DNA of 64,000 nucleotides, taken from the NCBI RefSeq assembly GCF_019879105.1, contig NZ_CP082249.1, positions 1,860,001-1,924,000 of the forward strand. The letters run 5' to 3'. The position numbers were made by a program, and so were the translations under genes. Shown here piece by piece: positions 9,234-17,811 of this stretch (its first letter is position 1; every line of letters starts with the position of its first letter). This DNA is from Natrinema sp. SYSU A 869 (GTDB lineage Archaea; Halobacteriota; Halobacteria; Halobacteriales; Natrialbaceae). Below the pieces are notes generated by a model, which saw only the letters and a program-made list of their open reading frames with translations, was not told the origin of the DNA and made no database searches.

Positions 9234-9992
9234 ATGCGACTCGAAAACGAGACGGTAGTTATCACGGGTGCGGCGTCGGGTATCGGGCAGGCGACGGCCG
9301 AGCGCTGTGCCGAAGAAGGCGCACGCGTCATCGTCACTGACGTCGATACTGAGAGCGGGGAGGCGGTCGCACAGGCGATCGAAGAAGCCGGCGGGGATGC
9401 CGAGTTCCACGAACTCGACGTCACCGACAGCGACCAGTTCCACGCGGTCGTCGACGCGGTCGCCGACGAGTACGGCCTCGACGTGATGATCAACAACGCT
9501 GGGACCGGTCATCCGGCGGGAAGCCTCGAGGAACTCGGGAACGATATCCGGGACTTCGTCACCGATATCAACATCAACGGCGTCTGGAACGGCTGTCACG
9601 CGGCGCTTCCCCATCTGAAAGAACAGGGCCACGGTGCTATCGTCAACGTCGGCTCGCTGGCGAGTATCCTCGGGCTCCCGAAGCAGGCCGCCTACTCGAT
9701 GAGCAAGGGCGCGGTGCTGAACATGACGAAGGCGGTTGCCGCCGAGGCCGGCCCCTACGGTGTCCGCGCGAACACGGTCTGTCCCGGGTTCACCGAGACC
9801 TCCCTGCTCGACCAGTACCTCGAGGACCAGGAGGATCCCGAAACAGCTCGCGAGCAGATGATCGAGCAGTATCCGCTCAAGCGCCTCGCCGAACCCGAGG
9901 AGATCGCGGATGCAATTCTGTTCCTTGCAAGCGACGAGTCATCGTTCGTTAACGGCCACGGCCTGGTCGTCGACGGCGGCTTCTCGGCCTGA
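9234..9992 (+). CDS. Short-chain dehydrogenase/reductase (classical SDR)
   Basis: A 252-residue NAD(P)-dependent oxidoreductase. The cofactor motif TGAASGIG is at residues 11-18, NNAG near residue 85, the catalytic Ser in NVGSLAS, and the catalytic YxxxK as YSMSK near residue 155. The C-terminal DAILFLASDES and VNGHGLVVDGGFSA are typical of 3-oxoacyl-ACP reductase-like SDRs. Asp at the end of beta-2 (VTDVD) favours NAD over NADP. It has its own promoter. The next gene converges on it, and the substrate is unknown. Confidence 0.92.
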   Translation: MRLENETVVITGAASGIGQATAERCAEEGARVIVTDVDTESGEAVAQAIEEAGGDAEFHELDVTDSDQFHAVVDAVADEYGLDVMINNAGTGHPAGSLEELGNDIRDFVTDININGVWNGCHAALPHLKEQGHGAIVNVGSLASILGLPKQAAYSMSKGAVLNMTKAVAAEAGPYGVRANTVCPGFTETSLLDQYLEDQEDPETAREQMIEQYPLKRLAEPEEIADAILFLASDESSFVNGHGLVVDGGFSA

Positions 9993-10020
9993 GCCGTGCC
10001 GTCGAGCCACCGCCGTCGTC

Positions 10021-10991
10021 TCACTCTCCGCGGACCAGCGCCACGCTCGCGAGTTGGTCGCCCGCGGTCACCGTCGCCTCGTGAGTGAGCGCGTAGAGCA
10101 CGCCGTCTCGGTTCGCACGCGCCTCGTGGAGCGAGTCGTAGCGCGTCGGATGGTAGATCGTGCCGATCGGCGTCCCTTCTGCGATCGACTCACCCACCTC
10201 GAGCGAGGGGTTCGACCGAAAGAGCCCGGAGTCGTCGGCGGTGATTTGTCCGAGATGGTTCGGGCGACGACCTGGTCGCGCTCGGGGACGTCGCCGGGGA
10301 GCAGCCCGAGGTATCGGCAGACGTCGAGCAGGCCCTCGACGCCGTCCGCTACGACGTCCTCGAGGATCTGTTTATTGTGGGCGAGTTCGGGCGTGATCGA
10401 CGGGATGTTCTCCTCGGCGGCGGCGACGCGGAGCTTTCCGGCGAAGCCGCGACGATGCCACTCGTCAGGTGCGTCGTCGTCGGCCTGTTCGGACAGCAGG
10501 AGATCGGTTCCGAAGGCTTCGGCGAGGCTGCGAGAGCGTTCGTCGTTCTCGCGGTAGACGACGTGGGGGTGCATATCCGGGCTGCCTGTGTGGAGATCGA
10601 CGAGTGCGTCGGCCGTCGCGACGTACTCCCAGAGGCGCGCGGCCATGCGCTGGTGGATGCTCCCGTCGCTATCGCCAGGCCAGATCCGGTTCATGTTGGG
10701 GTTGACGCTGTCGAATTGCTCCGGTGTCGTATAGGAAACGCGATCGAACGTCAATGGGTTCGCGACGGGGACGGCGATCACCGTTCCGGACAACGACTCG
10801 AGGGGCAGCCGCTCGTGGAACCGCCGCAACACCTCAGTGCCGTTGATCTCGCGGCCGTGCTGGGCCGCCTGTACGTACAGCGTCGGCCCTGACTCGTCGC
10901 CGCGGTAGGTGTGGACCGTGGTCGTCAGTTCCACGCCCGATGGCAGCCGGGCGAGCGGTATTTGCTCGGCCGTGTGCGTGCCGTCGCTCAT
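10021..10991 (-). pseudogene. Succinylglutamate desuccinylase/aspartoacylase-type (M14-like) deacylase, frameshifted
   Basis: A zinc-dependent deacylase of the AstE/AspA/M14 carboxypeptidase-like fold. Zinc ligands are visible as QAAQHGREINGTE (HxxE) and LVDLHTG. From the ATG at 10991 the frame is good to ...DVPERDQVVAR, near 10262. There one base is missing in the + strand GGTTCGGG run. Restoring it gives NHLGQITADDSGLFRSNPSL and a normal lipoyl-like C-terminal domain ending ...ASVALVRGE with TGA at 10021-10023. The unrepaired frame instead runs to 10068 with Arg/Ser-rich sequence typical of wrong-frame haloarchaeal DNA. The physiological substrate is unknown. Confidence 0.85.
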
Positions 10992-11141
10992 GGACGGCCG
11001 TACCACGTCCGGCTGTATGTACCTGCGGCCGGCCGTCGGTGTTCGATATCGTCATCCCTCGCGAGGGATCGTCGGCTGCAGGTCGGTGGCTCGCGCCTCG
11101 AGACCACTAGCGTTTTCACTCGTCCCGTCGTCCCGGAACCT

Positions 11142-11660
11142 ATGGGAGACGTTACTGCCACGTTGCATACCAACAAGGGCGATATCGATGTCGAACTCTA
11201 CGACGAGCGCGCGCCGCGGACCGTCGACAACTTCGTCGGGCTCGCGACCGGTGGCAAGACTTGGGAAGACCCCGAGACGGGCGAGGAAGTCGACGGCGAG
11301 CCGCTGTACGATGACGTCGCGTTCCACCGCGTCATCGAGGACTTCATGATCCAGGGCGGCGACCCGACCGAGACCGGTCGCGGCGGCCCCGGCTACGAGT
11401 TCGACGATGAGTTCCACGAGGAACTGCGCCACGACGACGATGGCATCCTGAGCATGGCCAACTCCGGGCCGAACACCAACGGCTCGCAGTTCTTCATTAC
11501 ACTCGGTCCCCAGCCTCACCTCGACGACCGCCACTCGGTCTTCGGAAAAGTCACCGACGGTATGGACGTCGTTCACGAGATCGGCGACGTCAACACGAAC
11601 GCGAACGATCAGCCGAAAGAAGACGTCGTCCTCGAGTCCGTCTCCGTCGACTACGAGTAA
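11142..11660 (+). CDS. Cyclophilin-type peptidyl-prolyl cis-trans isomerase (cytosolic)
   Basis: A 172-residue cyclophilin that catalyses proline isomerisation during protein folding. Family signatures are [39 protein letters not shown] and [11 protein letters not shown], with the catalytic Arg in FHRV. The frame is open further upstream, but the ATG at 11142 gives the normal cyclophilin N-terminus ([19 protein letters not shown]). There is no signal peptide, so it should be cytoplasmic. A secreted-type paralogue follows immediately, suggesting a tandem duplication. Confidence 0.95.
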   Translation: MGDVTATLHTNKGDIDVELYDERAPRTVDNFVGLATGGKTWEDPETGEEVDGEPLYDDVAFHRVIEDFMIQGGDPTETGRGGPGYEFDDEFHEELRHDDDGILSMANSGPNTNGSQFFITLGPQPHLDDRHSVFGKVTDGMDVVHEIGDVNTNANDQPKEDVVLESVSVDYE

Positions 11661-11694
11661 TAGTATATCGGCCGCACGGGACAGTTTCACGCCG

Positions 11695-11700
11695 TTTTTT
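11695..11700 (+). terminator. T-tract after cyclophilin gene
   Basis: A run of six T residues about 35 nt after the cyclophilin stop, in otherwise GC-rich DNA. Archaeal RNA polymerase terminates at such T-tracts. Confidence 0.45.
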
Positions 11701-11728
11701 CGCGATTCGCGCATGAACCTCGAACACG

Positions 11729-12444
11729 ATGGACCGTCGGTCACTGACGCGAATCCGGTATCCTTACTTCGACCCCGAACCCACGAGCGGTATCACTCAC
11801 CATCGACGAACGCTACTGGCCGGAACCGCCTCGAGTCTCGCGCTGCCCCTCGCCGGCTGTGCGAGCGATAGCTCGGACGACACGGAGGAATCGGACCCCG
11901 ATGTGAACAGTTCGACCGCGAATGCGGGCGCGAGCAAGGAGACGACGGCGACGATACACACGAGCGAGGGCGATATCGACGTCGAACTCTACGGCGAACG
12001 TGCGCCCCAGACCGTCGCGAATTTCGTCGGGCTCGCGACGGGTGAACGCGCGTGGGTCGATCCCGAAACGGGCGACAAAGTCGAGGACGAGCCGCTGTAC
12101 GACAACCTCCGCTTTCACCGCGTCAGCGAGGGCTTCATGATCCAGACCGGCGATCCGACCGGCACCGGTCGCGGCGGTCCCGGCTACACGTTCGACGACG
12201 AGTTCCACGAGGAGTTGCGCCACGACGAGGCGGGCGTTCTGCCAACTCCGGGAAAGACACCAATGGCTCGCAGTTCTTCATCACGCTCGCTCCCCAGCCC
12301 CACCTCGACGATCTCCACGCCGTCTTCGGCGCGGTCACTGCCGGCATGAACGTCGTCCGCGAGATCGGCAGCGTCGAGACCGACGACAACAACCGACCGA
12401 AAGAAGCAGTCGTCCTCAAGTCAGTCGCCGTCGATACCGAGTGA
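11729..12444 (+). pseudogene. Secreted (lipoprotein) cyclophilin, disrupted by a 7-bp deletion
   Basis: A paralogue of the preceding cyclophilin with an export signal. Twin arginines (HHRRTLLAG) precede a hydrophobic stretch and a lipobox LAGC, followed by a Ser/Asp-rich linker, so it would be a Tat-exported lipoprotein. The domain is normal through [19 protein letters not shown] and LRHDEAGVL. At 12240/12241 the neighbour's CTGAGCATGGCC equivalent is reduced to CTGCC, a net loss of 7 nt covering LSM and shifting the frame. The remaining [16 protein letters not shown]...VAVDTE continues in the other frame to 12444. A 7-nt loss is less easily a sequencing error than a 1-nt one. Confidence 0.85.
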
Positions 12445-12547
12445 GTCGTCGGCGTACCTTCGTGTCCGAGACGCTGTTTCGTCTCCTGTGAACGGTGTCA
12501 GTAGTCAGCAGGACACCAATATAGGCTAGCAGCACTACAGAGCAGAT

Positions 12548-13498
12548 ATGGGTTGGACAGCCGACAAGATCCCCGATCAGAGCGGACGCACAGTCGTCAT
12601 CACGGGCGCGAACAGCGGCATCGGCCGCGAAGCTACTCGAGAACTCGCGCGCAACGGTGCGACAGTGATCATGGCCACTCGGAGCACCGAGCGCGGCGAG
12701 GACGCAGCCAGCGATATCCGCGAGGACGTTCCCGACGCCGACCTCCGCGTCGAGGAGTGCGATCTGGGCGACCTTGAGTCCGTTCGCGCCTTCGCAGAGC
12801 GCCTCGAGGGTGAGACGATCGACGTCCTGATCAACAACGCGGGCGTGATGGCGATCCCCAAGTCCGAGACTGACAACGGCTTCGAGACTCAGTTCGGCGT
12901 CAACCACCTCGGTCACTTCGCGCTGACCGGGCTCCTCCTCGAGAATTTGGCGACCGACGAGGGCGACCCGGCACGGGTCGTCACCGTCTCGAGCGGGGTT
13001 CACGAGAGCGGCGAGATCGACTTCGACGACCTCCAAGGCGAGGACTCCTACGACAAGTGGGGCGCCTACGCCCAGTCGAAACTGGCGAATGTGCTATTCG
13101 CGTACGAACTCGAGCGGCGATTTCTCACTGCAGAGATGAACGCCGAAAGCATGGCGGTGCATCCGGGCTACGCGAACACACAGTTGCAGTTCCGCGGACC
13201 CGAACAGAGCGGCAGTCGGCTCCGAATGGCGGCGATGAAACTGATGAACACGGTGGTCGCGCAGTCGGCCGAAATGGGCGCGCTGCCGACGCTGTATGCT
13301 GCGACCGCGCCCGAGGCCGAGGGCGGCGCGTACTACGGCCCCGGCGGGTTCCAGAACATGCGCGGCGCGCCCGAACGGCAGGCCTCCTCGAATCGCTCCT
13401 ACGACGAGGAGACAGCTCGCCGGTTGTGGGAGGTCTCGGAAGAACTGACCGGCGTCAGCTACGACCTGCCGGAACCGAAGGCCGAGACCGCAGTGTAA
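12548..13498 (+). CDS. SDR family oxidoreductase, retinol dehydrogenase-like
   Basis: A 316-residue extended-length SDR of the retinol dehydrogenase/WW-oxidoreductase-like subgroup. The cofactor motif TGANSGIG is near residue 19. ATRS after beta-2 suggests NADP preference. NNAGVMAIP and FGVNHLGHFALT are characteristic of this subgroup, and the catalytic set is VSSGVH and YAQSK. A TATA-like AATATAGG lies about 25 nt upstream of the ATG at 12548. It is intact and apparently monocistronic. Its substrate cannot be assigned. Confidence 0.92.
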   Translation: MGWTADKIPDQSGRTVVITGANSGIGREATRELARNGATVIMATRSTERGEDAASDIREDVPDADLRVEECDLGDLESVRAFAERLEGETIDVLINNAGVMAIPKSETDNGFETQFGVNHLGHFALTGLLLENLATDEGDPARVVTVSSGVHESGEIDFDDLQGEDSYDKWGAYAQSKLANVLFAYELERRFLTAEMNAESMAVHPGYANTQLQFRGPEQSGSRLRMAAMKLMNTVVAQSAEMGALPTLYAATAPEAEGGAYYGPGGFQNMRGAPERQASSNRSYDEETARRLWEVSEELTGVSYDLPEPKAETAV

Positions 13499-13580
13499 CT
13501 GCTCCGCGAGGAGTGGACTCGAGCGAGACGCCGGTCGAATCGATCGGGTGAGCAGGGCAACGAATCGCTGACACGGCACG

Positions 13581-14402
13581 TCACTGACCCGATTGGAGGT
13601 CTTCATGGGAGAACCATCGGGCAATACCATCGGACTTCGCGACCCAGCGTGACCGGAAGGTCGACCACTCGACCGTGAGTTTGCCGGAAATCACGAGTGC
13701 GCAAATGGCGATTTCGGTGACTCGAACCGTATCGAACGCGGCATACAGCGGCCAGAGTAGCAGCGGGAACACGAGCTGTGCGAATATCGCCAGCAGGAAC
13801 CAGAAGACGATCACCCGTACCGGGATTTCAGCAATCATCGGCGCTGAGAGCCGTGTATACGTTTGCTGGCCGAAGAACTCTCGACGGATCGTCACGAGCT
13901 GTGAGACGAGCAGCACGATCACGTTTCCGAAAACAAGCGGAGAGAAGGCGGCCGCAACGACGGAAATCACGTCTCCGATGGGGACACCCTCCCCACTAGA
14001 CGATAGTTCGAGTGTCTCGTGCGATGGCAATACAATCATCATGAGGGCGAGACACCACCAGAAGACCATCCCCCAGACCAACAATCCGATAGCGTAGCGG
14101 ACGTTTCGAGGGTAGATCGGCGGCAGTCGATCAAACAGCTGTATCGGATCAGAACTAATGTCTAAGAACGGTATCGAAACGGTCGGCGGGGAAACATTCC
14201 GCTCATCCGGTCGTGGCTCCCGTTCTGCAAATAGCACTAATCCACTATAGAGGACGACAAAGAGACCGATTTCGATCCAGTAGACGAACAGCACTTGCGC
14301 TGGCTCCCACTCGAGAAACACGATTCCGGAAAGTGGAAGCAGATTACCGACGAGAACGGGTATGAACGCAGTTCGACCAGTTGACTGTGCATCCGTGGCC
14401 AT
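13581..14402 (-). CDS. Multispanning membrane protein, DUF6498-like
   Basis: About 273 residues with some six hydrophobic helices. Two segments resemble DUF6498 proteins from memory: an early VGNLLPLSGIVFLEW followed by LFVYWIEIGLFVVLYSG. No enzyme motif is visible, and the function is unknown. The frame is open to 14486, but an ATTTATA box on the gene strand at 14435-14429 is about 30 nt upstream of the ATG at 14402, supporting the internal start and a leaderless mRNA. Confidence 0.75.
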   Translation of the reverse strand: MATDAQSTGRTAFIPVLVGNLLPLSGIVFLEWEPAQVLFVYWIEIGLFVVLYSGLVLFAEREPRPDERNVSPPTVSIPFLDISSDPIQLFDRLPPIYPRNVRYAIGLLVWGMVFWWCLALMMIVLPSHETLELSSSGEGVPIGDVISVVAAAFSPLVFGNVIVLLVSQLVTIRREFFGQQTYTRLSAPMIAEIPVRVIVFWFLLAIFAQLVFPLLLWPLYAAFDTVRVTEIAICALVISGKLTVEWSTFRSRWVAKSDGIARWFSHEDLQSGQ

Positions 14403-14428
14403 CACTGCAGCGAACTTTCTTGAGAGAG

Positions 14429-14435
14429 TATAAAT
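14429..14435 (-). promoter_or_regulatory. TATA box deciding the start of the DUF6498-like gene
   Basis: ATTTATA on the minus strand, 27-33 nt upstream of the ATG at 14402. It argues against the longer 14486 start. Confidence 0.55.
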
Positions 14436-14557
14436 TACACATGTCTTGAAGTGGTTCGAATGGGCGTCGTAATCATCGGTCGACAATCTGGCGACAATGG
14501 TCGTCGTCGTTCGTCCCGACCGTAACGCGAAAGACCACGCAGCCGAACAAATACATA

Positions 14558-14896
14558 ATGAGCGATGACGGCATTCAGCAAGCCAGCGACGTCGGTTCGG
14601 CCGACGCGCCGCCGATCGAGGAGAAGCCCTACAAGATAATCTTCGAGGCCAACAAGTGCTTCGGCGCGGGCAAGTGCGCCGAAGTAAGCGACAACTGGGA
14701 GATGTCCATCGCGTCGGGCATGGCCCAGCCGAACGAGTACTTCATTGACGAGGACGACCTCGAGCACAATGTCCGCGCCGCGGAGATCTGTCCGGCGAAG
14801 AAAGACGACGGCTGCATCCACGTCGTCGACCGCCGGACCGATGAGGAGATCGCACCCGATCCACACGGCGATGGCACGCTGAGCGTCGACTGGTAG
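14558..14896 (+). CDS. Ferredoxin-like iron-sulfur protein
   Basis: A 112-residue small ferredoxin. Cysteines C34 and C40 form CFGAGKC and C78 begins CPAKKDDGC (C86). The CxGxGxC...CP spacing resembles the single-cluster ferredoxins that serve P450s and monooxygenases, which often bind [3Fe-4S] or [4Fe-4S], rather than the plant-type [2Fe-2S] halophilic ferredoxin. An acidic N-terminal extension of about 23 residues precedes the domain. No obvious redox partner is adjacent. The cluster type is inferred from spacing only. Confidence 0.8.
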   Translation: MSDDGIQQASDVGSADAPPIEEKPYKIIFEANKCFGAGKCAEVSDNWEMSIASGMAQPNEYFIDEDDLEHNVRAAEICPAKKDDGCIHVVDRRTDEEIAPDPHGDGTLSVDW

Positions 14897-14976
14897 GTAG
14901 CAGGACGTCCCACCGATGCGAACACACACCGAAACGCACATCCCCGCCCCGGGACAACGCTTGAGTGCACTTCTGT

Positions 14977-15060
14977 GCGAGGGTAGCCAAGCAGGCCAAC
15001 GGCGGTGGGCTTAAGACCCGCTCCCGTAGGGGTCCTTGGGTTCAAATCCCAACCCTCGCA
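14977..15060 (+). tRNA. tRNA-Leu (anticodon UAA)
   Basis: An 84-nt type II tRNA. The acceptor stem GCGAGGG (14977-14983) pairs with CCCTCGC (15053-15059), with discriminator A at 15060. The anticodon loop CTTAAGA gives UAA, the T-loop is GGTTCAAATCC, and a long variable arm (CTCCCGTAGGGGT) is as expected for leucine. No intron and no encoded CCA. Confidence 0.96.
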
Positions 15061-15178
15061 TACCGACTCAAACGACAGTGAGAGTCGTGTATGCGAGACG
15101 CGGGATTTGAATCAGACCGAGGTTCTGTGAGCGAAGCGAGCAGGTTCTCGGGCGTGGTTCAAATCCCAACCCTCGCAT
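15039..15178 (+). repeat. Duplicated tRNA-Leu 3' end (att-like direct repeats) with an inverted partial copy
   Basis: The last 22 nt of tRNA-Leu plus one base (15039-15061) recur exactly at 15156-15178, a 23-bp direct repeat at an offset of 117 bp. Between them, 15091-15111 is an imperfect inverted copy (its reverse complement shares TTCAAATCCC and CTCGCAT). Tyrosine integrases use tRNA 3' ends as attachment sites and leave such duplications. No integrase gene lies in this window, so this looks like the scar of a lost or decayed element. Confidence 0.7.
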
Positions 15179-15343
15179 GTTGCCGCGAACAAATCGTGAG
15201 CGGCGGCTGCGATACTTGGGATTTGACATTGAACCACGTAGACAATAGATTCAGCAATCGAACTAAAGTTGACCGTCTGTCAGCAGTCGATACTGTAACG
15301 CAAGTGCTATCGCTATTGGTTATAAATAAATGGATCGTGGCAA

Positions 15344-15541
15344 ATGAGCCGGAATTTAGTTCGTTCCGATTACAACGAATCAGAAATTTCGTGGTTGGAC
15401 TGGATCGTAGCAGTGAGTTTCTTACTGATCGGGCTCTGGGAACTGCTGATTGCAAACAACTTGCTACTTGGAGCGTTGCTCTTAGCTGCTGGACTTGGTT
15501 TTGGCTTCTTCATTACCGTTGGTGAGCTAGGACAACTATAA
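15344..15541 (+). CDS. Small two-helix membrane protein (hypothetical)
   Basis: A 65-residue frame with a polar N-terminus (SRNLVRSDYNESEISW) and two hydrophobic segments (about residues 20-36 and 40-58). It lies in an AT-richer stretch just downstream of the att-like repeats, so it could be leftover cargo of an integrated element. No family recognised. It could be a chance frame, but the clean hydrophobic pattern and polar N-terminus favour a real gene. Confidence 0.5.
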   Translation: MSRNLVRSDYNESEISWLDWIVAVSFLLIGLWELLIANNLLLGALLLAAGLGFGFFITVGELGQL

Positions 15542-15657
15542 TCCGCATATCGATTATATCCAATACACTGGTAACTGGTTTCTCTCTATAATTCCACTGT
15601 CGTACCGGTTTCCGATATTCATCTCGCAAACCAGTCTCCGAGTCGCTCTCCACTCAT

Positions 15658-15742
15658 CTATAGTAGCCACTGAAACGATTTACATACTGATCGCAACGCA
15701 GTCTGCGATCAGATGTGCAATGACTTTCAGTGGCTACTATAG
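15658..15742. repeat. Structured palindromic repeat, copy 1
   Basis: Perfect 18-bp terminal inverted repeats (15658-15675 and 15725-15742) enclose CGATTTAC (15676-15683), an inner hairpin (stem CTGATCGCA/TGCGATCAG, 15687-15695 with 15704-15712) and GCAATGAC (15717-15724). The copy at 33277-33353 has the same plan with different stem sequences but identical CGATTTAC and GCAATGAC. No coding capacity. It could be a MITE, a REP-like element or a recombination site; I do not recognise a named family. Confidence 0.7.
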
Positions 15743-15946
15743 TCAGCATTCGACCTGCCTCAACAATCTCCTACGGAAGAGCGTCAATCAATAATTACTA
15801 TTCCAGACATAACCGGTCCCCCTAAATTATTCGTGAATTTCCTCACTGAACGTATTTACTTCGTTCAGCGTCGGCAACATCTCCGTTCAACCGGAGTGTA
15901 CAGGGGTAATCGTTTCACTCGTTCAATCAGTAGTGGTAAGCGAGCG

Positions 15947-16213
15947 ATGGGCGACCGAAATACGGCGGATCGGGACAGCAAGGGGTCACGGATCGCGACC
16001 AACCGAGCCGCGGTCGCTATCGCCGTCAGTTCACTGCTAATTGCAGCCGTAATCACGCTCCTGTCACAGTGGGGACTGCTCGATCCACTGATCGAGTTTC
16101 TCGTTGCTCGCGGGGTCGCCGTGGACGCGTTGCCGATGTACCTCCTGTTCGCGCTTCTCCTGTGCTGGCTCGTCGTCTGGAGCTGGAGGCGGATGGTGTC
16201 GCTCTTCCGGTGA
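15947..16213 (+). CDS. Small membrane protein (hypothetical)
   Basis: 88 residues from the ATG at 15947: a charged 20-residue head, a first hydrophobic helix (about AVAIAVSSLLIAAVITLL), a short loop, a second helix (MYLLFALLLCWLVVWSW) and an Arg-containing tail. The frame stays open upstream to 15833, but that part lacks haloarchaeal coding character. No family recognised. It lies between the structured repeat and the aldehyde dehydrogenase, which converges on it. Confidence 0.6.
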   Translation: MGDRNTADRDSKGSRIATNRAAVAIAVSSLLIAAVITLLSQWGLLDPLIEFLVARGVAVDALPMYLLFALLLCWLVVWSWRRMVSLFR

Positions 16214-16245
16214 CGGATGGGTATACGGAGCCGTGAGTCCCTTCC

Positions 16246-17718
16246 TCAGAACGGATACTCACGGGGCTCGTGCTGGACCGAGACCAGTTTCGTCGTCGTC
16301 ACTTCCTCAAGGATCTGCTCGCCGTTGTACCGGCCCATGCCGGACTGTTTCATCCCGCCGAAGGGGACGTGGGGTTCGTCGTTGATCGGCTGGTCGTTGA
16401 TGTGGATCATCCCCGTGTCGATCCCGTCCGCGATCCGACGGGCCTGCGCTATGTCCTCGCTGTGGACCGAGCCCGAGAGGCCGTGGATCGTATCGTTTGC
16501 CAGTTCGATCGCGGCCGCGTCGCTCGAGTAGGGGATGACAGGTGCGATGGGCCCAAAGTGCTCGTTTTCCGCTGCGGCCATGCCGTTGTCGGCGTCCGAG
16601 AGCACGGTCGGTTCGACGACGAGGCCGTCCGACTCGCCGCCGGTCTCGAGGGTCGCGCCCTCGTCGATCGATGCCTCGATGTAGTCGACGATCTGGTCGC
16701 GCTGGCCCTCGTCGATGATCGGGCCGATGATCGTGTCGTCGGCCGTCGGATCGCCGGTCGGCAGCGAGGCGGCCCGATCGGTGAGCGCGTCCACGTAGTC
16801 GTCGTACAGCGACTCGTGGACGAGATGGCGATTGATCGAAATGCAGGCCTGACCCTGGTGGAGAAACGAGCCAAAGACGCCGCTATCGACGGCGCGATCC
16901 AGATCCGCGTTCTCCGTGACGACATGGACGTTGTTCCCGCCGAGCTCGAGAGCAGGCAGCGTGCAGGTACTGGCGGCTTTCTCGGCGACACGCTGACCGA
17001 TTTCGGTCGAGCCGGTAAAGGCCAGCACCCGCGGAATCTCGTGGCCGGCAACCGCATCGCCGATCTCGGAGCCGCGGCCGGGAACGACGTTGAGGACGCC
17101 GTCCGGGATGCCGGCTTCTTCGAAGATCCGCGCGAGAAGCAGACCGCCTGTGATTGGCGTGTTCGAGGCGGGCTTGAGCACGACCGAATTCCCGGCCGCG
17201 ATGGCCGGCGCGACCGCCCGCATCGAGAGGTGCAGCGGGAAGTTCCACGGGGAGATGACGCCGACGACGCCGACCGGCACTTGCTCAGCGATGTTCTCCT
17301 TGCCCGGCGTGATCGAGTCCATGTGCTGGCCGTCCATCCGGAAGGGATAGCTCGACGCCTGCTGCATCATCCCTCGCGCGGTCCCCAACTCGGCCTCGCA
17401 CTTGACCTGCGTACTGCCGGACTCGCGAGCCAGTAGGTCGGCGATCTCCTCACGGTGGTCGCCGACGAACTCGATTGCGGCGTTGATCGGGCCCGCCCGC
17501 GCCTGCGGCGGCTGCCGAGCCCAGCTTTCCTGTGCATCGGCCGCGGCCTCGTAGGCCCGATCGACATCGTCCTCGGTGGCCGCCGGAACGGTCGCGAGCA
17601 CCTCGCGTGTGTAGGGGTTCTCGACGGCGATCGTGTCCCGATCACCGGTGGCGACCCAGTCGCCTGCGAGGTACAGCGACTCCCAGCCGCTCTCGGGTGC
17701 CAGAGGGAGATCAATCAT
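16246..17718 (-). CDS. NAD(P)-dependent aldehyde dehydrogenase
   Basis: A 490-residue aldehyde dehydrogenase, oxidising aldehydes to carboxylic acids. Cofactor-pocket motif ISPWNFPLHL, general base Glu258 in LELGGNN, catalytic Cys292 in HQGQACISINRH, and the C-terminal PFGGMKQSGMGR region are all present. The C-terminus ends EYPF. It resembles the benzaldehyde/vanillin dehydrogenase-like group, but the substrate is not certain. A close paralogue lies at 53595-55106 with the same layout and an EYPY end. Confidence 0.94.
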   Translation of the reverse strand: MIDLPLAPESGWESLYLAGDWVATGDRDTIAVENPYTREVLATVPAATEDDVDRAYEAAADAQESWARQPPQARAGPINAAIEFVGDHREEIADLLARESGSTQVKCEAELGTARGMMQQASSYPFRMDGQHMDSITPGKENIAEQVPVGVVGVISPWNFPLHLSMRAVAPAIAAGNSVVLKPASNTPITGGLLLARIFEEAGIPDGVLNVVPGRGSEIGDAVAGHEIPRVLAFTGSTEIGQRVAEKAASTCTLPALELGGNNVHVVTENADLDRAVDSGVFGSFLHQGQACISINRHLVHESLYDDYVDALTDRAASLPTGDPTADDTIIGPIIDEGQRDQIVDYIEASIDEGATLETGGESDGLVVEPTVLSDADNGMAAAENEHFGPIAPVIPYSSDAAAIELANDTIHGLSGSVHSEDIAQARRIADGIDTGMIHINDQPINDEPHVPFGGMKQSGMGRYNGEQILEEVTTTKLVSVQHEPREYPF

Positions 17719-17811
17719 ACAGATGACTATCCCTCGAGCAGAGAAAGGAGCGGACGCGCAAGCGCAACGGGGCGAATCGACGGCTCGAGCGATTGTCCGC
17801 CGCCGTCGTCG

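Noticed and set aside
10911-11141. N-terminal extension of the cytosolic cyclophilin
   Set aside because: The extra 77 codons overlap the divergent deacylase start, are Arg-rich and absent from the family. The ATG at 11142 gives the normal start.
15091-15525. 144-codon frame starting inside the inverted tRNA copy
   Set aside because: The start lies in the repeat, the frame crosses the second direct repeat, and the protein has no domain or haloarchaeal acidic bias. The small membrane frame at 15344 in the other phase is more credible.
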